A stretch of 7,129 bases of DNA, taken from JBOHCT01 sp050699055 (GTDB lineage Bacteria; Actinomycetota; Actinomycetes; Streptosporangiales; JBOHCT01). A model generated the notes under the pieces. The model was not told where the DNA came from. It made no database searches and worked only from the letters and a program-made list of their open reading frames with translations. The stretch spans positions 1 to 7,129 of the forward strand of contig JBOHCT010000211.1 of assembly GCA_050699055.1 (NCBI GenBank). The letters run 5' to 3'. Within the stretch, counting starts at the first letter, position 1. Each line of letters opens with the position of its first letter. Shown piece after piece: positions 1-6,506 of the stretch. Both the position numbers and the translations under genes were made by a program.

Positions 1-1225
1 CCTATGGCCCGGACTCTGCTTGACCAGACCGCGGTTCCGGCGACCGTGCTCGTCGTCGGCGGGCCGACCGGCGGCGGGCTGACGGCGTGGGAGGAGTTCG
101 CCGGCCGCGACTGGGGTAGGCCGACGCCTTCCGCCGCGCAGGCAGATCCGAACACTGTCGGGCAGCTCGCGTTCACCTCCGGCACGACCGGGGAGCCGAA
201 AGGCGTCCTGCACACCCACAACACGGTGCTGGCCGCGACCAAGGCGTTCGTGGACGTGCTGGGCCTGACCGGCGTCGACGCTCGGCCACCAGACCGGCTT
301 CCTGTTCGGGGTTCAGATGGGGATCATGACCGGCAGCACGGTCGTCCTTCAGGAGGCCTGGGACCCGGCCCGGTTCGTCGAGCTGATCGAGACCGAACGG
401 ATCACCATGACGTGCGGGGCGATCCCGTACCTGTCCGACCTGCTGCACGCCCCGAACCTCGCCGACCACGACACGTCCAGCCTGCGGCTGTTCGGCTGCT
501 TCGGCGCGGGGCTGCCGCGTCCCCTCGTACGGACGGCCGTCGAGCGGCTGCCGGGATGCCGGGTCTTCGGGGGCTGGGGTATGACCGAGACCGGGCTCGC
601 TGTCATCAACCCGCCGAGCGACACCCTCGACGAGATCTGTGACACCGACGGCCTGCCGATCAACGGCACGGAGCTGCGCGTCCTCGACCCCGGTCTGACC
701 GCCGACCTGCCGTCAGGCACCGAGGGCGAGCTGATGACCCGCGGCCCGCTCCGGCACCTCGGGTTCGCCCAGCCGGAGCTGTCCCGCGAGCTGTTCCTCG
801 GCGGCGACTGGTACGTCACGGGCGACCGCGGCTCGCTCGACGGCACCGGGCGGTTCACGATGTCCGGACGCAGCAAGGACATCATCATCCGGGGCGGCGA
901 GAACATCCCGGTCCTGGAGGTCGAGACCCTGCTGCTCGAACACTGCGCCCTACGAAACGTCGCCGTCGTGGCCGTCCCCGACCCCAGGCTCGGCGAGAAG
1001 GCGTGCGCCTGCGTCGTCTGCGAGCCCGGGCTGACGTTCACCATGGCGGAGATGACCGCGTGGCTCGAGTCGCACAAGCTCACCCCGCAGTACTGGCCCG
1101 AGCTGCTGCGCGTGCTCGACGAGTTCCCGACGACCGCCAGCGGCAAGACGCAGAAGTTCCGGCTCCGCGAGATGGTCGCGGGCGAAGAACACGCTCCGGT
1201 TTCGCCCACCCCGACAGCGACGTAA
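1..1225 (+). pseudogene. Acyl-CoA ligase (AMP-forming), 5'-truncated by window and frameshifted
   Basis: This is an ANL-superfamily enzyme that would activate a carboxylic acid through an acyl-adenylate and transfer it to CoA. The first part reads in frame 1 (1 to about 279) and contains the P-loop-like motif TSGTTGEPKG at about 178-207. The rest reads in frame 2 (about 272-1225) and contains GHQTGF, GWGMTETG (A5), the YVTGD hinge region, GRSKDIIIRGGENI (A8) and the catalytic lysine in TASGKTQKFRLRE near the end. No single frame covers both parts. Family spacing suggests about five residues are missing between GLTGVD and the STLGHQTGF region, so a deletion of about 23 bp is likely. The start lies before the window. 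The residues around GHQTGF and the C-terminal motif recall cyclohexanecarboxylate or medium-chain/cyclic acid CoA ligases, but the substrate is inferred. A second ligase follows after a short gap, suggesting a former operon. A sequencing or assembly error is the alternative to a true pseudogene. Confidence 0.85.
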
Positions 1226-1230
1226 GGAGA
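1224..1230 (+). promoter_or_regulatory. Shine-Dalgarno site deciding the GTG start of the second ligase
   Basis: The sequence AAGGAGA lies six bases before GTG at 1237. It overlaps the TAA stop of the preceding ligase (1223-1225). It supports translation starting at 1237, although the open frame extends much further upstream inside the first ligase, and it suggests that the two ligases were once in one operon. Confidence 0.75.
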
Positions 1231-1236
1231 TTCGGC

Positions 1237-2727
1237 GTGACCCTGCGGCTGCACGATATCGCCGGGCAGACGGTCGGCGGAATGTTCGCGCGGCAGGCGG
1301 CCGCCCACCCCGACCGGGCCGCCATGCTCACCGAAGGCCATGCCACGGCGTGGGGGGAGCTTGCCACGGCGGTGCGCCACCTCGCGAACGCGCTGACCGG
1401 TCTCGGCGTCCACCACGGCGACCGTGTCGCGATCGTGCTGGGGAACTGCTCGGAGCTGGTCCACGCGTACCTCGCGGCGGCGTCGATCGGCGCTGTCGCG
1501 GTCCCGTTGAACCCCGCGCTCACCGCCCGCGAGCTTGGTCACCCGCTCGCCGACAGCCGCGTGCGCGTCGTCATCCTCGGCGCAAGGCACGTGGGCGATG
1601 TACAAGGGCTCATCGACGCCGGCGTGGTCCGCGACGTCACCGCCGTCATCAGCGTCGACCGCGTCGACCGCCCGGGCGACCGTGTCCTCGAGTACCACGA
1701 GCTGGTCGCTCGCGCCTCGCCACACCCGCCCGCGGTCGAGGTACGCCCCGACGACGTCGCCGTCACCTACTACACCTCCGGTACGACGGGACCGCCGAAA
1801 GGGGTGCTGCACAGCCACTTCAGTGTCCTCGCCACGGCACTCACCGCCGGGCGGATGCAGCGCCTTACCGCGGACGACCGGGTGCTGCTGGCGGCGCCGC
1901 TCTACCACTCGGCCGCGATGCACACGTTCCTGCTCGCGCACGCGCTGTTCGGCGGGAGCTGGGCGGTGCTGCCCGGGTTCGACCCGCGTGGCGTGCTGGA
2001 AAGCATCGAGCGCGATCGCGCGACCGTGTTCTTCGGCGTCGTGCCGATGCTGATCGCGTTGTGCGCCGTCCCCGACATCATTCGGTTCGACCTGTCCAGC
2101 CTGCGGGTCCTGTTCACCGGCGCGTCGCCCGTACCCGACACGCTCAAGCGCCGCTGCGTCGAGACGTTCGGCCCCGACGTCGAGCTGATCGACGGGTACG
2201 GCTGCACGGAGTCGGGCCCGGCGGGGACCGCGATCTTCACGGCGGACGCGCTCGCGAGACCGGGGTCAGTGGGTACCCCTTGGCCGTACCTGCAGGCCGC
2301 CGTCGTGGACGAGAAGTGCCGCTCAGTACCGTCCGGGGAGATCGGGGAGATCGTGCTGCGCGGCCCGACGGAGATGCTCGGCTACCACAACCAGCCCGAG
2401 GCGACCGCCATCGCGTTCGCCGGAGGCTGGCTGCACACCGGAGACCTTGGGCGTGAGGACACCGATGGCTTCCTGTACGTAACGGGACGGAAGAAGGAGA
2501 TGTTGATCCGCGGGGGCGTCAACATCTACCCGCGAGAGATCGAGGAGGTGTTGTATGCGCACTCTTCCGTGGCCGACGTGGCCGTCTTCGGGGTGCCTGA
2601 CGAGACGATGGGCGAGGAGGTGATGGCGTGCGTCGTGACCGGCGAAGGGGCGACCTGCACCTGCGAGGAGGTCGTTCGGCACTGCGCGGACTCGCTGGCG
2701 GCGTACAAGCTGCCGCGGTACGTGCTC
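1237..2727 (+). pseudogene. Acyl-CoA ligase (AMP-forming), 3'-truncated and fused to exporter remnant
   Basis: This is a second ANL-superfamily acyl-CoA synthetase. Counting from GTG 1237, motifs appear in order: TSGTTGPPKG at residues 180-189 (ATP phosphate binding), GYGCTESG at 320-327 (A5), TGD at 401-403 (A7), and GRKKEMLIRGGVNI at 417-430 (A8 hinge). Homology runs to LAAYKLPRYV, ending at about residue 496. There the family would continue with about 35-45 residues holding the A10 catalytic lysine (usually in a SGK context). Those residues are absent in all three forward frames, so the adenylation half-reaction would be crippled even if the protein folded. The open frame instead runs on in frame into exporter sequence and, after that gene's frameshift, ends at 3600. 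The substrate is not identifiable; overall the motifs resemble short/medium-chain or aromatic acyl-CoA ligases. Confidence 0.85.
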
Positions 2728-4403
2728 CACCATCGTCGTCAGCAGCCGCGCCCGGTCATGGTTGAGCTGACGGTACCGCGCCCGAAGCACCTCCACCGCA
2801 TCTCGGCGGTGGCGAGCGTGTCGGGCACCGTCGCGTCGGTGGCGGGCCTGCAGTTCGTCATCTTCACCGTCGTCGGCGCGGGGCTCACGCTCGACGTCGC
2901 GGCCTGGCTGCCCCCGCTGGTGTTCGTCGGCGGGGGAGCGTGGGTGCTTGCCCTCTCCGCCGGCGCGGCCCTGCTGCGTCCAGGGACTCCACCAGAACGC
3001 GCGGCCGCCGCCGACGTCTACAGTGCGATCGCCGGGCTGCTCGCCGCGGTCGGCCGCCCGTGGGCTGAGCGGGCCCGTCAGGAACTGACGACAGCGCTCA
3101 ACACCGCGTACGACACGATGATCGGCGCTCGGTCCCGGGCTGGGGGCGTGACCCGCAGTACCGCAGGCTCGGCGCACTCCTCAACGACGCCACGCGGGTC
3201 ATCGAGGCGACCACCACGCTCGTCAGGGAGGAGCGACCCGTTCCCTACGAGCTGCACCGAGCGATCGCCCGGCTGGCAGACGCCATCCACCGTGGAAGGC
3301 CCCCGCCGGAGTTCCCAGAAGCTCCCACCTCCTCACCCGGAATCGACGCGCTGTACGCCGGCCTGGCGGCGGTCGTGGCCCTCACCAGGGGCGAGGAACT
3401 CGGCGAGCGTGGACCAGAGCTGCGCCGCCCGACCCCGCGGGAACGAGTGCTCGGAGTATGGGACCGCATCGCGTCAGGTCCCGACACCTGATCGTTCGTG
3501 GCGCGCCTCGGCCTCTGCATGGGGGTCGCCGAGGCGATGCCGACGGTCGTGCCGATCCACCGGTCGTACTGGGTGCCGCTCACCGTCGCGATCGTGCTGA
3601 AGCCCGACTTCGGCTCGGTGTTCCCCCGCGCGATGCAGCGTGCGATCGGGACTGTCGTCGGCGCCGTGATCGGCGCCGGGGTGCTCGCCGTCATCCCGAA
3701 CGGGCCGCCGATCCTCGTGTTCATCGCGGGGTTCGCGGCGATGCTGCCCATCGCGATCCGACGCAACTACGGGATGTTCTCGACGTTCATCACCCCGGTC
3801 ATCGTCCTCCCTCTCGACCTGCTGAGCCGTGGCGACTGGTCACTTGTCACGGCGAGACTCGCCGACACGCTCGTCGGCTGCGCGGTCGTGCTTATCGTCG
3901 GCTACGCGCTCTGGCCCGGAACGTGGCAGTGGCGGACGCGGCTCGGCGTACGGTTCGCCGACGCGGTCGAGCAGGTGAGCGCGTACCTCGCCCGGGCCCT
4001 GGGGGCCGAGCCCGAGGGGCGCTCGGCCGTGCGCAGGCACACCTATCGGATGCTCTCCGACCTGCGTACCGCCTTCCAGCAGACGCTCGCGGAGCCGCCT
4101 CCGGCGAGCCGACACGCGGCGGCGTGGTGGCCGGCGATCGTCGCGCTTGAACGGGTCACCGACGCGGTGACGGCAGCCGCCATCCACATCGAGAGCGGGA
4201 GGCCCCCGCCCGGAGAGCGGGAGGTGGACCGGCTGGTCGCGGCCATGACCGACCTCGCGACCGCCGTGCGCGGCGGACGGACCCCGCGTCGGCTCCCCCT
4301 CCCCGAGGGCGGAACGCTCGCCGGTGTCGCCGCGGAGATCCACACCGCCCGGTCGGTCGTCGCCGGCCCGTCGCTCGAGGAGCCCCCGGCCCCGCACTCC
4401 TGA
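2728..4403 (+). pseudogene. FUSC-family (aromatic-acid exporter-like) membrane protein, degraded
   Basis: Three pieces line up as one FUSC-type exporter. Piece 1 (frame 1, about 2728-3140) has two hydrophobic segments (around AGLQFVIFTVVGAG and PPLVFVGGGAWVLALSAGA) followed by a helical cytosolic stretch ending TMIGARSRAGG. Piece 2 (frame 3, 3141-3488) continues the cytosolic domain from RDPQYRRLGALLND through VWDRIASGPDT and has no start codon of its own. A TGA at 3489-3491 interrupts the frame. Piece 3 (3492-4403, same frame) is the second membrane bundle, with the family-typical stretch RSYWVPLTVAIVLKPDFGSV and several further hydrophobic segments, then a polar tail. The first membrane helices and the start codon are missing and have been replaced by the upstream ligase. 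FUSC proteins are thought to export aromatic acids and related compounds; that role is inferred. Piece 3 could be translated alone from GTG 3498 as about 301 residues, probably without function. Confidence 0.8.
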
Positions 4404-4428
4404 GCGCCGGGTAGCGCACCGAGATGGC

Positions 4429-5247
4429 TCAGTCCGTCCCGCCGCGCAGCCACGTGATGTAGCGGTCGGCCGAGCGGCGTACCGCCGACTCGCCGTCGCG
4501 GTCGATGACCCTGCCCCACCATCCGCCGTACACGCGGTCGAAGCTGTACGGCCCGACCGCGGTGAGGATGCGGTCGACCTCGCCCTCGGGCAGTGGGATC
4601 AGGTTGGGGTAGCTGCGCATGAACGACACGTGCCGCAGGTCAGGGACGACGGTGATCGTGTCGCCGACGAGCAGCGCACCGCGGCCCTCGGCGCCCTTCT
4701 CCCAATGGACGACCGCGCTGCCGTCGAAGTGGCCGCCGCACTGGACGAGCGTGACCCCAGGCAGCACCTCACGCCTATCCGACCAGTAGGTCACGGCGGG
4801 ATCTGAGCGCCGGACCCACTCGCGATCGGCTTCTGGCACCAGGATCCGAGCCCCGCCGAAGGCCTTGCTCCACTCGACCTGTACACCGTAGAAATGCGGG
4901 TGGCTCGCGGCGACAGCGGCGAGCCCGCCCAGTTCGCGGACGCGCTCGACGGCGGCGTCATCCAGGAAGCCCGGCAGGTCCCACAGCAGGTTGCCGCCAC
5001 CTGTCCGTACGAGCAGAGCCCGCTGACCGATACCGACCTGCGGCTCGACGCCGATACCGAAGAGTCCGGGCTCGAGGTCGCGTACGACGGTGTGGTGACC
5101 GGCCTCGGCGAGCTGGGCCAGGCTCGTCCAGCGCTGTCCGCCCGTCGGCACCCATTGCCGCTCGTCCGTACAGATGGCGCACTCGACGGGAGGGTCGACG
5201 GTGTCGGCATGCTGGACGCCACATGTGGCACAGATCCATGCCGTCAT
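4429..5247 (-). CDS. Zinc-ribbon / metallo-beta-lactamase-fold hydrolase-like protein
   Basis: The protein has 272 residues from ATG at 5247, and the gene is intact. The N-terminus has two CxxC pairs (C6/C9 and C23/C26) spaced like a rubredoxin or zinc-ribbon knuckle. The rest resembles the metallo-beta-lactamase fold: SHPHFYG at 115-121 sits where the HxHxDH metal motif belongs, GGH at 171-173 matches the third histidine position, and GDT at 195-197 carries the bridging aspartate. The Asp-His of HxHxDH reads Tyr-Gly, so the second metal site is probably incomplete. The tail motifs SYPNLIPLP and YGGWWGRV look like conserved subfamily signatures I have seen in uncharacterised MBL-fold proteins. 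I cannot assign a substrate. Start 5247 puts WICATCG at the N-terminus; an in-frame ATG at 5268 would add seven residues, and neither start has a clear ribosome site. The gene is divergent from the nitrile hydratase operon and convergent with the exporter remnant, 25 bases away. Confidence 0.8.
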   Translation of the reverse strand: MTAWICATCGVQHADTVDPPVECAICTDERQWVPTGGQRWTSLAQLAEAGHHTVVRDLEPGLFGIGVEPQVGIGQRALLVRTGGGNLLWDLPGFLDDAAVERVRELGGLAAVAASHPHFYGVQVEWSKAFGGARILVPEADREWVRRSDPAVTYWSDRREVLPGVTLVQCGGHFDGSAVVHWEKGAEGRGALLVGDTITVVPDLRHVSFMRSYPNLIPLPEGEVDRILTAVGPYSFDRVYGGWWGRVIDRDGESAVRRSADRYITWLRGGTD

Positions 5248-5304
5248 GAAGCGACCGTACCGCGACATGAACGCGCGCTGCCCGCCCTCGACGACGACGG
5301 CTCG

Positions 5305-5330
5305 CACCCTACACGGCACGCCGTATGGTG
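5305..5330. promoter_or_regulatory. Divergent promoter region with palindrome and leaderless -10 box
   Basis: The 89-base gap between the divergent genes holds a perfect inverted repeat, ACGGC-AC-GCCGT (5313-5324), flanked by CACC (5305-5308) and GGTG (5327-5330). On the plus strand TATGGT (5324-5329) is a good TAnnnT -10 box. Seven bases separate it from ATG 5337, which would put the transcript start at or next to the start codon. This leaderless layout is common in actinobacteria. On the minus strand TAGGGT (5311 down to 5306) could serve the hydrolase gene. I see no convincing -35 hexamer on either side. The palindrome overlaps or abuts both boxes, so a repressor site is possible but unproven. 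Confidence 0.4.
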
Positions 5331-5336
5331 GTGTCC

Positions 5337-5609
5337 ATGACCCGGGTGAACGATGTGGGTGGGCAGACCGGCTTCGGGGCGGTACCGCCGGTCGACCCAG
5401 ACGAGCCGCCCTTTCACGCCGACTGGGAGGCGCGCGTCTTCGCGTTGAACTCCGTGCTGGTGCGCCGCGGCGCGTACACGCTGGACGAGTTCCGCGACGC
5501 GATCGAACGCATCCCCCCGAAGGAGTACCTCGAAGCTTCGTACTACGAGCGCTGGATGCGCGCGATCGAGACGCTCGTACGGGAAAAGGGCGTGCTGACC
5601 GATGGGTGA
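5337..5609 (+). CDS. Nitrile hydratase beta subunit, N-terminal half (separate polypeptide)
   Basis: This 90-residue protein matches the helical N-terminal domain of nitrile hydratase beta subunits, which covers the alpha-subunit metal site and shapes the active-site entrance. The opening NDVGGQTGFG (5-14), then DEPPFHADWE (22-31), LDEFR (49-53) and YLEASYYERW (64-73) are family landmarks. R53 corresponds to beta Arg52 of classical enzymes, which contacts the oxidised metal-ligand cysteines; Y69 and W73 match beta Tyr68 and Trp72. The chain ends where the linker to the C-terminal domain would begin. ATG 5337 is chosen because it follows a -10 box at leaderless distance and matches the usual N-terminus; ATG 5325 lies inside the box. 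The stop overlaps the next start by eight bases, implying coupled translation. The equivalent separate subunit in thiocyanate hydrolase is, from memory, the beta subunit. Cobalt-type activator proteins also resemble this domain, but the complete opening signature argues for a structural subunit. Confidence 0.85.
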   Translation: MTRVNDVGGQTGFGAVPPVDPDEPPFHADWEARVFALNSVLVRRGAYTLDEFRDAIERIPPKEYLEASYYERWMRAIETLVREKGVLTDG

Positions 5610-5880
5610 GGGCCGCTTCGCTCCAGGCACACGGGTACGCACACGGGGCGTCGACCCCGACCACCACACCCGGCTGCCCGGCTACGCCCGGGCGAAGGTC
5701 GGGGAGATCGTCGAGCCGCAGGGGGCTTGGCCGCTCGCGGACGACCGGGCACGCCGGGTCGCCGACCCGCGCGTCGAGACCGTGTACACCGTGCGGTTCG
5801 CCGCGCGCGACCTGTGGGGTGCCGGCGACCACGCCGTGACCATCGACTTGTGGGAGTCGTATCTGGAGGAGGACGGGTGA
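5602..5880 (+). CDS. Nitrile hydratase beta subunit, C-terminal half (SH3-like barrel)
   Basis: This 92-residue protein matches the C-terminal SH3-like barrel of nitrile hydratase beta subunits. Visible landmarks are FAPGTRVRTR (6-15), HHTRLPGYARAKVGEIV (21-37), VYTVRF near residues 65-70, and DLWGAGD and DLWESYLE near the end. R24 in HHTR corresponds to beta Arg157 of classical enzymes, the second arginine that binds the modified cysteine ligands. With R53 of the preceding protein, the two-arginine set is therefore complete across two chains. The ATG overlaps the upstream gene by eight bases, and the stop sits in GTGA at 5877-5880. The roughly 45-residue linker that joins the two halves in ordinary beta subunits is absent, so this is a clean domain split and not a recent frameshift: both halves have proper ends and starts. 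The equivalent separate subunit in thiocyanate hydrolase is, from memory, the alpha subunit. Confidence 0.85.
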   Translation: MGEGRFAPGTRVRTRGVDPDHHTRLPGYARAKVGEIVEPQGAWPLADDRARRVADPRVETVYTVRFAARDLWGAGDHAVTIDLWESYLEEDG

Positions 5881-5915
5881 ACGACACCAAGGCGAAGCGC
5901 GAGGCGCAGCAATGA
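5877..5915 (+). CDS. Possible 12-codon bridging ORF
   Basis: GTG at 5877 overlaps the TGA of the beta C-half (GTGA). It opens a 12-codon frame (VNDTKAKREAQQ) that ends in the TGA at 5913-5915, overlapping the ATG of the alpha subunit at 5912 (ATGA). It is lysine/arginine-rich and has no domain. It may pass ribosomes between the two subunit genes or may be chance; it could also be a former N-terminal extension of the alpha subunit. Confidence 0.2.
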   Translation: MNDTKAKREAQQ

Positions 5916-6502
5916 GCGGCAACCACGCGAGCCTGCCGATCGCCGCGCACCTGCGCGGGCTCGAGCAGCGGCTCATCGACGCGAGTTTGGTGACCGACGA
6001 GGAGCTGGACAAGACCCTCGCGTCGTACCTGGCGAAAGCCTCGCCCGTCAACGGCGCGCGTATGGTCGCCCGCGCCTGGCTCGACGAGAGCTTCCGTGAG
6101 CGACTGCTCACAGACGCCAACACGACGATGACGGAGCTCGACCTGTCGATGGGCGGCGGCCTGCAGGAGCAGCGGCTCAAGGTGGTGCCCAACACCGCGA
6201 CGCGGCACAACGTGATCGTCTGTACGCTCTGCTCCTGCTATCCGATCTCGCTGCTCGGCCCCTCGCCGAGCTGGTACAAGAGCGAGGCGTACCGTTCCCA
6301 GGTCGTCCGCGACCCGCGCGGCGTGCTCGCGGAGTTCGACCTGCGGCTGCCCGAGGATGTCGAGATCACCGTGTGGGACTCCAGCGCGGAGAGCAGGTAC
6401 ATGGTGCTGCCGATGCGCCCGGATGGCACCGACGACATGGGTGAGGAGGACCTCGTCGGGTTGGTCACGAGGGAAGGATTGATCGGCACCGCGGCGGTGT
6501 GA
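5912..6502 (+). CDS. Cobalt-type nitrile hydratase alpha subunit (or thiocyanate hydrolase gamma-like)
   Basis: This 196-residue catalytic subunit hydrates a nitrile (or nitrile-like) group to an amide at a non-corrin metal centre. The metal-binding motif VCTLCSC has C104, C107, S108 and C109. Threonine at 105 marks the cobalt type; iron enzymes carry serine. In the family C107 and C109 are oxidised to sulfinic and sulfenic acids. Other landmarks are NGARMVARAWLDESFRERLL (47-66), WYKSEAYRSQVVRDPRGVLAEF (121-142) and VWDSSAESRYMVLP (154-167), and the length is normal. The motif is followed by YPISLLGPSPS, whereas most nitrile hydratases have YPWPVLGLPP, so the substrate pocket may differ. GAGG at 5901-5904 is a plausible ribosome site seven bases before ATG 5912. 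The protein is third in an operon after the two beta halves, the order I recall for thiocyanate hydrolase (beta, alpha, gamma). Substrate class is unresolved; membership in the family is secure. Confidence 0.93.
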   Translation: MSGNHASLPIAAHLRGLEQRLIDASLVTDEELDKTLASYLAKASPVNGARMVARAWLDESFRERLLTDANTTMTELDLSMGGGLQEQRLKVVPNTATRHNVIVCTLCSCYPISLLGPSPSWYKSEAYRSQVVRDPRGVLAEFDLRLPEDVEITVWDSSAESRYMVLPMRPDGTDDMGEEDLVGLVTREGLIGTAAV

Positions 6503-6506
6503 GCCC

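Noticed and set aside
349..1941. Long minus-strand open frame (530 codons)
   Set aside because: It lies opposite both ligases, whose plus-strand motifs are unmistakable. Its translation is low-complexity Arg/Ser/Val/Pro-rich with no domain, as expected for a GC-rich shadow frame.
2323..3177. Minus-strand open frame of 284 codons across the ligase-exporter junction
   Set aside because: It is His/Arg-rich with no domain, and the opposite strand has clear ligase and exporter sequence on both sides of the junction.
3489..3491. TGA read as tryptophan or selenocysteine
   Set aside because: TGA is the normal stop of the hydrolase and of all three nitrile hydratase genes here, and the exporter has other lesions, so a nonsense mutation is simpler.
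4404..4428. Bidirectional terminator between the convergent genes
   Set aside because: Only a four-base GCGC repeat is visible in 25 bases, with no stable stem or T-run.
5602..5609. Beta-subunit split caused by a recent frameshift
   Set aside because: The two halves do overlap in different frames, but each has proper family-like ends, the usual linker is absent, and the same split is known in other three-subunit enzymes.
5248..6210. N-terminal extension of the minus-strand hydrolase up to 6210
   Set aside because: The frame is open, but the extra sequence is Arg/Ser-rich and opposite coding genes. The zinc-ribbon start at 5247 (or 5268) is the natural N-terminus.
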